A stretch of 64,000 nucleotides of DNA from Rotaria sordida (taxonomy: Eukaryota > Rotifera > Eurotatoria > Philodinida > Philodinidae): the NCBI GenBank assembly GCA_905250125.1, contig CAJNOL010000522.1, positions 4,561 through 68,560 on the forward strand. Reading direction: 5' to 3'. The notes under the pieces were generated by a model, which saw only the letters and a list, made by a program, of their open reading frames with translations, searched no databases and was not told where the DNA came from. This document shows positions 35,320 to 48,391 of the stretch, one piece after another. Positions within the stretch are counted from its first letter, which is position 1. Every line of letters begins with the position of its first letter. The position numbers and the translations under genes were made by a program.

Positions 35320-36790
35320 TCTTGTTATCATCGATCAATTGTTTAGTCGTATTTGTGTCTGTTCACCATGTTATTATATTATCAGCGATAAGAGATATCA
35401 TTCCATCTCTTGGAGTTGCTACTAATGATTTTTTTTTACTTGTATTACGAGCAAGAATACGAACGAGTATACGATTTGTAAGAATAAAATTATCAGGCAA
35501 TTCATAGGTCAATGTATTATTCATATCGGTTGTCTTTTTAATTGATCAGTCTATCATATTTTGAACATTTTCGTTAGATGTACTTGTATTTTGAACAACA
35601 ATATAATTATCCATACGATCAATATAGTTTATTTCGATACATCCTAAGAAGAAAAAACCTATCTTATATCTGAAAATATTTATTTTTCAAAAAATCGGCT
35701 TAGAATCATGATAATAGTTGGCCTTACATCATGAATACGAAAGAATTTACCTTTAGCATTCTTTAATGTTTGTAACTTCGGTATTCGAATATTTTATAAA
35801 TTTTGATTCATTGATGACTGAACAGAAGAAAGAATTTTTTTCGATTGATTGCATGATCTTTTACAAATATTATTGTGTTGGTTCATATGTCATAGAAATT
35901 GTAGACTTTTATATGCAGAATTTAAGGCTTCATTAGCAGAACTATCATCATCGAAAACATATTGTTTTGATTTCGATGTATGAGTCAAATTAGAACGTGA
36001 TAGAATCGAAGTTTGAACTGATGAAGATGGATTAGGTTGGATCGATATATCATTAGAAGATTGAGCAAGAAGTTCATATTAGATAATTTAACTTGACGAA
36101 GAGATGAACAAGATGAAATCCATCTGTACGATGAATTAAACTGAGTACTTCAAGACTTGTATCAGGCAGCAGAAGAATTTCATTTTCTTGTTTAAAATAT
36201 GAATGACAATTAATATTTTTTCTTGTTGATGTACCTTCAATACAAAAGAAAGTTCGAATATCTGATTTACCAATGAATTGAGGCTTTTGTAAATTATTTT
36301 TGAATTACTTAAGACTATTGAATTTAATTTTGAAACTTTGAAAAAATAATAGATAAATAGTGAGATTTGATATTACTTACGAAAGTTTAAAGAGAGTAGT
36401 AAGAAAAAGTTTGAGATATTTAAACCAATGTTTAAGTATTTGATGTTCAGGTATTTTCAATATTCAATTGAATACCCGCATAAAGGCTTTGATCTGATTC
36501 TTCTCATTCCATAGTATAGAAATGAATGGAAACTGATTCATCTTGAGTGAGTCAATCTGCTGGTTGCCTGGAATTTTTCTTTGCAACAAGAATATTCTCT
36601 TTCAATTTATTGAGTATTTTAAAAAGAGGTTCACATACCTTTGCAAATGAAAGCAATGGCGTTTTTTTCATAGCCTTTGATTGCTTTAAGAAGTTGTTTG
36701 GATTCTTGTGCAATTGAAACTGAAGCCAAATGAGGATTAACCTCCAGTATAACAGAAAAAAAACTAAATTTTATATATGATCATCAATTG
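35320..36790 (-). pseudogene. ADP-ribosyltransferase fused to a lamin tail domain, decayed
   Basis: Read from 36790 downward, fragments in shifting frames follow a mono-ADP-ribosyltransferase: SVSIHFYTMEWEESDQSLYA (about 36510), a block like LKxWFKYLKLF, then KSDIRTFFCIEGTST and YFKQENEILLLPDTS (about 36200-36290) carrying an E-x-E as ENE, then GFHLVHL. The exon expected to hold the R and STS motifs is absent. A Ser/Thr/Asn-rich linker (SSSVQTSILSRSNLTHTSKS) leads, through a plausible intron, to a lamin tail domain at about 35340-35640: CIEINYIDRMDNYIVVQNTS, then SIKK, then TLTYELPDNFILTNRILVRI, ending near ITW. Stops (including TGA after NMID and after ITW) and frame changes show it is dead. 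Lamin tails are Ig-like folds of nuclear lamins. One former gene is favoured because the linker is continuous. Confidence 0.65.
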
Positions 36791-38270
36791 AATACAAAGA
36801 ACGTTCGATAGAACAGGTTTGTTTGAAGAATAAAATTGAAGAAAAAGAAGTAGTACTTCTTTTCATATAATACTAGGAGAAAAATTAAGTCAATATTGGA
36901 AAGTAAATAAATCAGTACTGTTGCATTTGCAAGAAAGGTGAAATATTCTTTTTCAATACGTTTCTTGTGTAAACAAAAGAATTTCTTCAGAATCGTTTAT
37001 ATACTCTGCTTGCAGGACATCACATCTGTCGTAAGTAGAAATCTATTGAAAAAAAAGAGAAATTTCAATTTTTGTCGAAATCAAAATCATGAGAAGGAGA
37101 AGCTGCCGAGATCGGTACTGAGACTATAAGAAAAAAAAAAATTATTTAAATCGAAAATAAAGATTATAGTTAAATGTTCTATGACTTTGGACGATTCATT
37201 TTATGAATCATACCAATCAAAACATACTATTTCAGAAGAGATGACAAAAAAAAACCTACTATTCGTTGACTATGTAAATAAAAAAATAAGAATAGGTAAG
37301 AATAGTTTTAGATATTAAACAAATCAGTTCTGAAATGTTTTGTCTATACATCAAGATCAAATCAGATTTATCAGGACTATTCGAAATAGTAGTTACAGAA
37401 ATCGAGATTAAAAAAGAATTTGTTTCTTCATACATTTGTAGTCGTCGATGAAAAAATTTCGATCTTTCATATTCAGATATAAATGATAGGAGTGGAACTT
37501 AGAAAGTATATTTTCAAATAAATCATTGAAATGATAAAAATTAATTTTTAATTTTATTTGAATATCAAAAGATTTTTCAAAAATAAGTAACTTATACATA
37601 AAGTAGAATTCATTTAAAATTTTTGTTCTCTACATACAATGAAATTCGATCTTTCTCGTTCTTTACATGAATATTTATGAATTTTTTTTTTTTTTTTGAA
37701 ATAAATCTCGCGTTTTTTCTTTCATTTTGATTAATCATATTAAAACCCACAATATTATTGGTCGGGATTATTGATAGAAACTACCGATTGAAAGAATATT
37801 TGATAACAACAAATTTTGATCTTTGAACAAACACAATAAACTTTTCTAAGTAATAATATTTTGTCATTAACACTATGAAATTTATTTTCATCTTTGACAG
37901 AGTAAAATTACAACCAATTCTATTCTTTTTTCTTTTTAACAAACGTGACATTTTTTTGGTATTTATAACATTCCGTTTATATCAGCAATAAAATTATTAT
38001 CTCGCTGTGTAGATGATGAAATCTATAAATATACAATGATTGTCAAAATTATTTATCCACCTCTAATACAACATTTTAGATTTTTGGTTATTTTAAAAGT
38101 TCAAATGTTACGAAGGTTCAACGTCTACCATTTTGTACTTCATGATGTCTAGTTTATATGTAAGTATAATCAGCCTTTGATTTGATTTTATGACTGATGT
38201 TTTTTACAAAATAATAAAACGAAAAACATTTTGTAATATGTGAAAATGATTCATCTAAATTCAAAGAAAA

Positions 38271-38280
38271 NNNNNNNNNN
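38271..38280. other. Assembly gap (10 N)
   Basis: Ten N characters. The true gap length is unknown, so sequence or order across it should be treated with caution. Confidence 0.99.
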
Positions 38281-38772
38281 ATATTCAGTAAATGTATACT
38301 ACTGCTGATATAAATGAGGTTTAATATTAATCGTTCTCTCCTCCAATAATTTATAGTTCTTTCTTTTTTCTCTTGTACGAAATCAAGCTGAAAACTTTTT
38401 TCTTTCTTCGAAGAACATATATATTCTCGGTTCTACAGCAATAACCTATTACTTCCTTTCCTATTCTCCAATAAACACCATCTACCAATAATTCAACGAA
38501 AAAAAAAACAAGGTAAAAAGGCTTACAAGAAGTTTGTTTTTAAAAGACCAGGATCTTCTATTATGAATTTCACATTGTTTCTTACAGCGGATCTTTTACT
38601 AGATGGAAGGAGAGAAGTTTTAAAAACTTCATAAAAAAAATAAACAAAACTTTCTTTTTCTAGAAAATACACTTCACAGATAAATCAATAGGTCTAACGA
38701 AATAAATTTTAGATGTATGATTGAAACAAAGTGTATAGTCGGACAGAGTATATTAAATTGTATCAGTTAGCA

Positions 38773-38793
38773 CCAGAGAGAGAGAGAGAGAGA
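38773..38793. repeat. (AG)n microsatellite
   Basis: Pure AG run of about nine units in gene-free DNA. Confidence 0.9.
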
Positions 38794-40872
38794 AATTTAG
38801 AAAGAAGATTTATTCGTTTATAACAATTCAATTATGTTTTGCGCGTTTATATCAGAAACAAAAAATAAGAGTTAAATAAGAAAAGCGCACCAAAATTCAT
38901 CACTTCATTATTATATGGTTCTTGTATGCAACATGCTAAGCTTAACTATTCTATCTATCATTACAATGATAGTTGCTCGTTGGCCAAAGGAGAAAGAGCT
39001 GAAATCAGATTTTTAAAAATTAAACTGATCTTTTGATTGAACAATTGAAGGTAAACACTTGATTTTCCCTCGAGTTTAAATCAAAAGAAGCAGTTTAATG
39101 GAAAAACTCAGAAAAATCGAATATATCACTTTTTTTGTAATTGTTATAGTAGTGTCATTAACTCTATTACCAAAATGTATAGCAGTTGGTATGTGTTGTA
39201 TTATAAATGTCTTGTGATCTGTCTGTTAACTATTCATTCATCGGTTTGTTTGGCGAATACAATTACATGCAACGAACTCAATTGAACATAATGAGCTTGT
39301 ATAGTTTCGTATGTCTTTCTTTTTTTTTCTACGTTATTTATTAATTGAGAACATGCTAATAGATCAATCGATGATCGAGAAAATACTACTTTGAAGCAGA
39401 AATTTGAATGAAACTGAAAAAAATAGTAATTATTTCCTTCTGCAGAAAAAATGCCAAGTGTGCTGAAGACTAGATTCAAACAACATTTTTGAAATGTGTC
39501 GCAATGAGCACTTTGTATTGCACTTTAATCTGTCGTACATTGTGTCACAGCGTACGACAGATATGGCACATTTTGTTTCAGTATGTCGAACTAATGCTCC
39601 AAATTTTTGAATCGTCTTCTTTTAACAATCAAGTTCTATTTACAGGCTTAAATTATAAGAAAATACTTAAAATCAAGGCAGGAAACATTGAAAACCAGAG
39701 ATTTTTTACGTAAATGCTTTTTTTGTTTTAATTTAAAATTGATAAAAAATTTTAAAAAATCAGCTCTTTCTTCCTTGTCTTCGGCTCATACTTCTCTAAT
39801 TTTTGGCACATATTCATCTATTTTATTTTTCTGGCATAAGTACGTGAATCATGATCAAACTGTTAAAAATGAATGATTCTCCTTTCTAAATTTGTTTTTC
39901 TGATACTAATCGATACACTTGAATATATTCTGTCCGATTATAGACTTTATTTCGTTACGAAAGAGATAATTTGATTATTACTGACTTTTATAAACTGAAA
40001 TTTACTATAATGATACTTACAACATAGGTTTTTTTACGTTCTGCATATTTTTTTTTTAAATAAAAGCTACAGAAGAACTGACTCAGCTTTTAAAAAATTA
40101 ACTTCATTTCCTCAAATTGTTGAGTCTTAGCTATGAAGTATATTTTCTAGAAAAGAAAGTTTTACTTTTTTTTTAATGAATTCTTTCACATTATTTCAGC
40201 TGAAATGTTTGTTGAGTGCTTTTAGAAATAATTGAAAAACTGATGATCAGAGGTTGTATCCATGCTTACATATAAACTAGATATCATGAAGTACGAGATA
40301 ATGGACGTCGAATCTTCGTAACATTTCAACTTTTAGAATAAATGAAAAACTAAAAATAATGTATTAAAGGTCGATGAATAATTTTGACAGCTGCTATATG
40401 TACGCGTTTGATATACATTCTATTCAGTTTTCTTTTTAGAATTTAATTACAAATGGTCGTGACTCTATATTGATTTTTTTTTTCCATACAGTTTTCATAA
40501 TTAGAATAACATTCTTGTATTTATATGAATTATCAAAAATAAGAATATTTTCAAAAATATATAAATTTTCCATTATTAGAAATGAATGTGGACAACGATA
40601 TCAAATGCATCTTTATACAGTAATAATTTATCTATTATTTGAACAAAGATTTATCTAATACTTGACAAATGAAAAAGAAATATAGTTCAGAATAATCATG
40701 TTATTTTTTTATTTAAGTAATATATCGACATTGTACGTGGTTTTATCAAGTGTAGAAAAAAAAAAGCTTAATTAGTTTTTTTTTTAACTTCTTTTTATTC
40801 ATTTCTTTCTGGAAAATTATTTCTCTTGTCTTTTTACAAATAATTTTTATTTATTACTGTTTTAAAAAAAAA

Positions 40873-41086
40873 ATGTTCTCCTATGGACGTTGTTATGAAT
40901 ATTATATTCGGTATATTCGTTATTTACTCAAATCTATTCGAAGACGAAAAATACATCAACTTTTGGGATTTTTATGTTTAATAATTGGACTAAGTTTTAT
41001 ATTTAATATACTTCCTAGTACTGATTTTTTTCAATCTTCCTTATCATCTAAATCACAACAAACAGTAATTAGTTCAAAGTCGGAAA

Positions 41087-41124
<38 letters not shown>

Positions 41125-44100
41125 CCTCTAAGTACTATTGAGCGATCTACAATGGCACTTGAAAAATTGAAAGAATTATTAGCTAGTGTCATGTCTTCTA
41201 ACGATCAACCATGGATTTGGATACCAACAGAACAATATCCATCTGTACCATATCAACCTACTTCACTTTTAAATCAACATATTCCAAAACCTTTATATAA
41301 TAACACAGATTTACCTAAATCTGTTAAAAATGAAGTCAATCGTGTTTGTAAACGATTAACTCAAGCTAATGAAACCGGTGGAAAAATTTGGTGTGAATTA
41401 TTTAAAAATTCTTATACAGATACACTTGCAACAACAACAACAATACTTAATGATAATACAACATTTATAATAACTGGTGATATTGATCTTATGTGGTTAC
41501 GTGACAGTAGGTAAGAATAATAATAAGAAGAAAAAAAAACAGAAAGAAGGAAAGAAAGAAATTTTTTTACAAGTAATATATATATAATTTTGTAAATATT
41601 AATCTAGTGCTCAAGTTCATCAATATTTAACATTATGGAATGATTCAGAAATTCAAAAGATTATTGAAGGTCTCATTCGTCGTCAAATTCAATTTATTTT
41701 TTCTAATCCATATGGAAGTTCATTTCGTTTAACTCTTCGTCCAAATCCTCCATCCGATGATTCTCTTGAACCAATACATACTCGAAAAGGTCGTAATCTT
41801 CATGTTGCTATGCATAATTATGAATTAGATAGTTTATGTTATCATATACGTTTAAGTTATTCATGGTGGAAACAAAGTCAACGAATAAATGTATTTAATC
41901 ATCAATGGTTAACTGCTATATCAATTATAATTCAAATAATGATTATTGAACAACATCATTCACAAATATCACCTTATCGTTATACAGAATTAGATAATAA
42001 TCATCAAGGTTCAATAGTTAATTATACAGGAATGACTTGGAGTGCTTTTCGACCAAGTGATGATCAAACACGTTATGGATATCTTATACCAAGTAATATG
42101 ATGGCTTGTGTTGTTTTAGAACAATTAATTGAAATGATTAAAAAAATATTTCCTGAAAAAATTCAACTTTTAAAACAAGTATGAATATTTAATATTAACA
42201 AGATTCATTGATGTTCAATAGAATTTTCGTTAATTTCATGTAGTAATATACTTAATAGAGTAACTTCATAATATCAAGTTTCATAGAAAGGTCTACAAAT
42301 TAATAAATTTAAATCATCTTATCTGTTAGATGATTTGGATATGCGGTGTTTCAATTAAGTAAAATTGTGCAATTGCTTTTCTATAAAAAGAAAATTTGAG
42401 GATGCAATAAGATGTTATTGCTTTCTTTGACATCTCCCTATGATGACAGTTAATGTGGAAAGATTGATACGCAGTTCTAGAAAATTGTTTTATTCTATCT
42501 CTAGGACTATACTTTTGTCACATATATCTAATATCTGTCATTATTATACAAGCTGAAGACTGATAAATTAATATCATATGATTGTAGAAACCCAAAGACC
42601 ACTTTTCTGTTCTTTTTTTTTTATTCATAATAGAAAGAAAATGCTTATCAGCAGCCTTGTTTATTTTATTTTCTTTATGGTCTTTTACAATTTGATGATT
42701 AGCTTCTAATTTATTCACTAAATATCGAAAAAAAAGTAAAGTTCCTTATTATGTTACAAAAAAATCCAGAAACATCATTGCAAGGAAAATGTAATACATG
42801 TAACAGTACAACTATTGTGAATAGAAATGGAACAATTATATATAAATGAAATTGTTGATGCAACATCAGCGTCACGATCTTGAATGTGTGAGTGTAAGTA
42901 TTAATGATCTTTGCATTCACTCGTACTCACACCCAACAGATGAAGAAAGACTATTTAGTTTACCTTTAGTTTATATTGTGCTCTATGAATGATTATAAAA
43001 ACTATAGTTTAAGAAATTTAGGCTGATCTGATATAAATAATATTAAGTCAGACGATTGATAGAAATAATCTTCTAATGTCCTTCTATCCGACATTTTTCA
43101 TCAATGTGATAATACCAGTTAGACTAATCTTTGACATGATTTTAATTGTTCGAAACATATGTCAACACTTGTTGTTAATCTAAAGTCAGCAACAAATTCT
43201 AACAAAATTGAGTTTTAATATTATATATATATATATATAACATTAAATCAAATCATTAATACTTTCAATATCTTAAACAAGAGTTCTGCACAATAAACTT
43301 TTTCGTATCCCGAATCTCGTTCATCCTGCCCGAGATTTTTTTGCAAATTGTCTCGTTGACTGAAAGGTGGCTGACTGCACAAACTGCAGTTGTCACCTTA
43401 TTACTTTTCATTCATTTAGTTGCCATAATAAATTTTTCTTCTTCTTTTTCTTGACGCATCAGTCATGGTTCAAGTTAGCCATTCGTTCTCATCACTAACT
43501 ATCATTTTGAAATGAAAAAAGTTTACTGAGATCGTGAGAATATGATAAGTATAAATCTGAAATCCGTTTTTCAAAACATCGATTCTATTCGGGGCTGTTA
43601 AAATGCAAAAAATGACAATTAACAGCTGAATGTTTTCTTATATGGTCATATATGACTCAATCTGAAAAAGACTATTGATATTTCAGATGTTATATACAAT
43701 AGTTTTCTTACATGACAATAGTCAGTTCATATTCATTATCTGTTAACTTGTCAGCTTAGCTAAGATAGCTGAATGCAACTGAAATTCATTATAATTTTCT
43801 CAACGGAAATCTATGATTTAGAAATAATAGATGTCGTATAGGATCGTCTCGTGATATTTTTTTTTTGGACTCGTGCAGTCAGCTGCTTTTTCTATCAGGG
43901 CTTTGATCTAGGGACAGTCTAGTGTTTTGTCTGTTCTTTTTCTTATTATTTATTTTTTGAATATTAAGATATTTGTTAGAAATAAAAAAAAAAGGCTAAG
44001 ATGTACGACACGTTTTGATATAAAGACTAAAAAGTTCAGAACATTGGTTTTTTTCTATATTGTTCCAGTCACGATTGTCCCACAGAGCTCTCTATCTTAC

Positions 44101-44810
44101 ACAGATTTTACTAATAATATCATTTGATTACAATATGATAAAAGATTAAATAAACTACAAAGCTTTTTTTTCCCTCTATTTTCATTATTTAGATTTCTCA
44201 ATTACGTGAAGATATTCTTTCTGGTATAAATAAATATGGAATAGTTAATCATGAAAAATATGGAAAAATTTATGCATTTGAAACTGATGGATTTTTTCAA
44301 AATTTACTTATTGATGATGCTAATATACCATCATTACTTTCAGCATCTTATCTTGGTTTTAAAACATCCTATGATCCATTAAATCAATTAATTCAATCAA
44401 CACGTCAATTTGTTTTATCAAAATATAATCCACTTTTTTTTCAAGGAAAATATGCATGGGGTATAGGAAGTCAACATACACAAAAAAATTATGTTTGGCC
44501 AATGGCTATTATTATGGAAGGATTAACAATTAGTATTGACAATAATACAATTAAAGATTTAGATTCTGTATGGCAAAGATTAGAAATAAGTCATGCTAAT
44601 ACATTTTCTATGCATGAAAGTTTTAATATTGATAATCCAAGAGATTTTACTCGTAGATGGTAAAATAAATCGACATAAAACGAAATAAAAAAAAACAAAC
44701 TTTTCTTTATTTATTGTAGGTTTGCTTGGGTTGATTCTCTTTTTGCTGAATTAATTTTAACTCATTTAGAACAATTGGAAGATTGGTTACGTTATCGACG
44801 ATCAATTTAA
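40873..44810 (+). CDS. GH125 family exo-mannosidase-like membrane protein
   Basis: Exons 40873-41510, 41608-42178, 44193-44659 and 44720-44810 join in frame to 588 residues. The N-terminus is basic (SIRRRKIHQ) followed by a hydrophobic helix (LLGFLCLIIGLSFIFNIL), a type II Golgi/ER anchor topology. An Asn run (AAT microsatellite, about 41092-41123) lies in the stem. The catalytic part follows the GH125/Mug157 family: GDIDLMWLRDSSAQVHQYL, IEGLIRRQIQFIFSNPYGSS, NYELDSLCYHIRLSYSWW, TGMTWSAFRPSDD, YLIPSNMMA, FETDGFFQNLLIDDANIPSL, GIGSQHT, YVWPMAIIMEGLT, SMHESFNIDNPRDFTRRWFA and WVDSLFAELIL. Characterised members are metal-independent exo-alpha-1,6-mannosidases. The family is best known from bacteria and fungi, so transfer into this animal line is plausible. 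Introns show it is naturalised. Intron 2 is 2.0 kb. Substrate here is unknown. Confidence 0.9.
42179..44192 (+). other. Long intron 2 of the GH125 gene
   Basis: Contains no nested gene that I can support; frames at 42518-42920 (minus) and 43927-44127 (plus) show no motif. A short (TA)n run lies at about 43224-43240. It is far longer than the other introns of the gene. Confidence 0.6.
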
Positions 44811-45136
44811 TATAGATTAATAACCTATAAACTAGGTTTTTTTTTTTTTGTAAATATAAAGTTAAATAATCACAAATCTGTTTTTTTTTTCTCATAATTG
44901 ACTATGAATCACTGCAATCGAAGGAAACTTTTCGATTATAAAAGAAAAAAGATTTGAATTTCAATGAATTATATTTTGTTTCTTTTTCATTTTTAAATTC
45001 TTGGGATACAGACAATGAAAGGCACACAAACACAAACGGTGAAACGAATAAAAGTAATTCACAAACAAAAAAAACTATTAAGAAGCTGGAGATAGTCTAA
45101 ATTGTTCTTGTCTGTTCCATTTGAATTTCACTTTAT

Positions 45137-46425
45137 TCACTCATAGATCCATCGTTCAGCTGTATGTACCCAATTGGAAACTTCATCTGGTCGAAACCAT
45201 AAATCAATTTCACGTTTAGCTGCACTTTCCGAGTCACTACCATGAACAATATTACTAAAATTTAAAACGAAGATAAAAAAAAAAATTAAATTAAATTTTT
45301 TAATATAAACATTATATCGTACCGTCCTGTAACAATGCCATAATCACCACGAAGTGTACCAGGGTCTGATTTAGCTGGATCAGTAGCACCAAGCATTTTA
45401 CGACCAACTGTTATTACATTTAAACCTTCCCAAACCTAAAAGGATAGACAAAAAAAAAAATGATTCTAAAAATTAAGAAAAATATAGCAAAATACCATAG
45501 CAACGACGGGTCCACTGCCAATGTAGGCTAAAAGTGGATCATAAAATTTCTTGCCTAAAAAATAAAAAATTTCTAACTAGAGAAAAATTAACAACTTATT
45601 TTTCTTTTACCTTTATGTTCTTCATAATGACTTTCAAGCAAAGCTCTGGGTGGCTATAATTAAAAACAAAACAAAAAAAGAACAACGTTTTTTCAACCTA
45701 TAAAATTAAATTTTTTTAACTAACATGAATCATTTTAAGTGCAACAAGTTTGTATCCACGTTGTTCAAATCGACGAAGTACTTCACCAACAAGTCCACGT
45801 TGGACACCATCTGGTTTAACCATAATAAAAGTACGTTCGGAAGCGCCAGCCATATTATTTAATACACTAAGCTTTGATGATGATGGTTGATCGAAAATCT
45901 AAAAAATATTAAAATCAAAATTAATATAAAAACTATTTATATATGTAAATGCTTCTAGTCATATTGTTTCATTTGCATATGTGTCTTCCGTATAGAGGCA
46001 AAAATAAAATTATAAAATAACGAAAGAGACGAGCAAGTAGTAGAAATATAAACCCCCTCTTTCTCTTAAAAGAAAGAAGAAAAAAAAAAGCCTAGAATGC
46101 AACGAAAGAAATGAGAAAGAAAAATAAAATAAAATATCTGCTCAGCTGGTTTGTTCGCTCACTAACTAAAACACACACGTGGTGACGTGTACAACACCAT
46201 CTTTGTCGAGGTTAAACAAATCCAATCTCTTTTCTATCGTTAACTTGTTCAACAATAGATGGCAATAATTTATAGACAAACCTGATTTTCACATAATGAA
46301 TCACCACCATCTTTATTTGAACAAACTTCTTGTTTATCATTGAGATGAATATTTGTATTTAATTTTTGAGAGGAAATATATTTAATCGTTGTCAAGGAGA
46401 TTAACAGTAAAATAAATCCTGACAT
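45137..46425 (-). CDS. Nucleoside diphosphate kinase with N-terminal signal-peptide exon
   Basis: Six exons: 46425-46282, 45898-45725, 45653-45611, 45554-45496, 45435-45323, 45254-45137; all phases fit, 216 residues. The core from M64 is a standard [62 protein letters not shown], and the active-site histidine H182 in [12 protein letters not shown] transfers the gamma-phosphate from NTPs to NDPs through phosphohistidine. The first exon adds [20 protein letters not shown], which looks like a cleavable signal peptide, plus a 40-residue linker. Internal start M64 (MAGASERTF) is where cytosolic NDPKs begin, so two isoforms are possible. An AATAAA overlaps the stop codon (TGAATAAA). The gene is tail-to-tail with the GH125 gene. 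Confidence 0.93.
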
Positions 46426-47372
46426 TGCGTGTTATTTATTTTTTGCTTTACGCTTCAGTGTCTTAACAAAATATTTCAGAATGTAATGGTTGGTCTTCGA
46501 TTCACCATTAGGTTAATAGAAGAAAGAAAAAAAAGAGCATAGGACGATATAAATATGCTATTTTAATAAAATAAAATTACTGACGTAGAAATGAATATGG
46601 CCAAAAAAACATTCAACTATGTATAATAAATTAGAACTTTAATTTGTAGCTAACTTTATATTTCTTGAATTTTGCCTAATTTTTGACAATTAAATTTTTT
46701 GTCAATTATGCTTAATGCTTCATAATTTTGATATATTAGCATATTCTTTAATATAACATAAATAATTTCCTGTTCGAGGGGACTTATCATACAAAATATT
46801 GCCAACATTCTATATCATTTTAACTTCGAGTGATAATATGTTTTTTTTTTTTGGTTTTTTCAAGCATCAACATATGGATATATTTATTAATATTATTGAC
46901 ATACTTCAAATAAATTAGTAAATTAATTTTTTTTTCATTCTTAATAAAGACATTTGACAAAATCTCTTTAAATAAGATTTCTCTCAATCTGTTTTTTTTT
47001 TCTTTATATTTGTTCACTCATGGTTCTATTTGATTTATTTTTAAATTGTACATGATGAAAGTAAACAAGATTATACAACAGCAGGAATAGTAGAGATTAA
47101 AAAAGAAAGAAAGATAATAGAATTACAGATACCACTCTGCAATTTTGTTTATTAATTATCTGATCGCATACATGCTGTCGATCATTGCGACCTATTTTTC
47201 TTTTTACTTCTAAATAAGGAAAAACAATGTTAAAATCAAATATCGAATATCGTTCATATCTTTCATTTCTTTTCTTTTTTGTACCTTGATTATTTATCTA
47301 CCACTAAAGAAACAAAAAAAAAAAACAATGAAATAGAATTTTTTATTTAAAAATATCAAATGATTTATTGAC

Positions 47373-48391
47373 TTACACAAGATAAGGATCCATTTCCGGT
47401 GGATATGGATAGGATTTAACTTTACGAGATTCAAGCATTTGATGAATAAAATCAATTGATATTGGTCCTTCTACTGAATGTCTCCATCGTTTAGCCAATT
47501 GCATTTGTGATCGATTAGAACAGAAATCTCTAAAAAAAAAAACAAAAGCTAAATTAAGTAAAAATATTTTTTGAAAATTTTACATACGATAATTCATTGA
47601 ATCGAACAACCGATGCTAGTTCATTGTTTTTATTATTATTACTCGATTCTAATTGATCTCTAAAAATAAAAAAAATAAAAAATTTTTAATTTAGAAAAAA
47701 TAAAATTTCATAACAACTAACCGTTTAGCAACTTGCTCACATGATTCGAATATATTAAAAGCTGGTGGTTGACCATGTTCTTCAATAAAAATATTTAGAA
47801 AATTTGACATTTCTTCAGAATCTTTTGAAATACTTTTAAAATAAAACAATTAATTTAAAATACTAAATAATTTAAATATTAAAAAACTTTTTACCTGCAT
47901 AAATAAGCATGAAAGTCATGCTTTTTATTGTTTGACTTGACCCCAGTCTTTGAATGCGAATCATGATGAAGTTTATGACTTGTCGATAAAAATCTATTCA
48001 TATCAGGAAATGGCATAGCAAAACGTTTACTCCTGAAGTGTTTTTAAAATAAAATTAAAATTAAAAATTCTAAAAATAAGAACAAGAAAATTTACGGTAT
48101 TTCAGACTTTATTGTATTAGGATCCATTGAAGATTTTTGTAAACTAAATAATAAATATCAAATGAGAACAAATATATTCAATATTAAACGTACTATGAGA
48201 TATACGAGCAGAGACTGTCAATTTGAGTAGAACCTAGATTATTATGACTAAAAATAAATATAAAATAATAAATAAAGATTAAAACAATTAAAAGAAATTT
48301 ACTTTGAAGAACTAAGTAATGGATAACTATTAATTGAATACGTGATTGTTAACATAAAAAGACATGATACGATATTGGTAAAGAAATTCAT
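47373..48391 (-). CDS. Secreted precursor protein with dibasic cleavage sites, possible prohormone
   Basis: Seven exons: 48391-48303, 48247-48194, 48143-48096, 48032-47895, 47832-47722, 47659-47588, 47529-47373, giving 222 residues. A signal peptide opens the protein (MNFFTNIVSCLFMLTITYS). Possible dibasic sites follow: SKR before FAMPFPDMNRFL, AKR before DQLESS, and AKR before WRHSVEGPISIDF; four cysteines (LCSY, YLCS, ESCE, DFCS) are spread along it. All six introns are phase 2 and all five internal exons are multiples of three (54, 48, 138, 111, 72 nt). AATAAA lies a few bases past the stop. I do not recognise the family. The last segment faintly recalls CRF-like peptides (PISIDF), but there is no amidation glycine, so this is weak. 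The exon model is firm by frame logic; function is not assigned. Confidence 0.75.

Larger units (their letters stand above)
36791..40872. other. Gene-free interval containing an assembly gap
   Basis: No exon was recognised. It includes the ten-N gap (38271-38280), an (AG)n tract (38773-38793) and a short hairpin near 39530-39561. Frames of 60-80 codons on both strands lack motifs and start or end in A/T runs. Confidence 0.5.

Noticed and set aside
47373-47529. CRF/DH44-type neuropeptide at the end of the secreted precursor
   Set aside because: Only a few residues (PISIDF) resemble that family, and there is no C-terminal amidation glycine.
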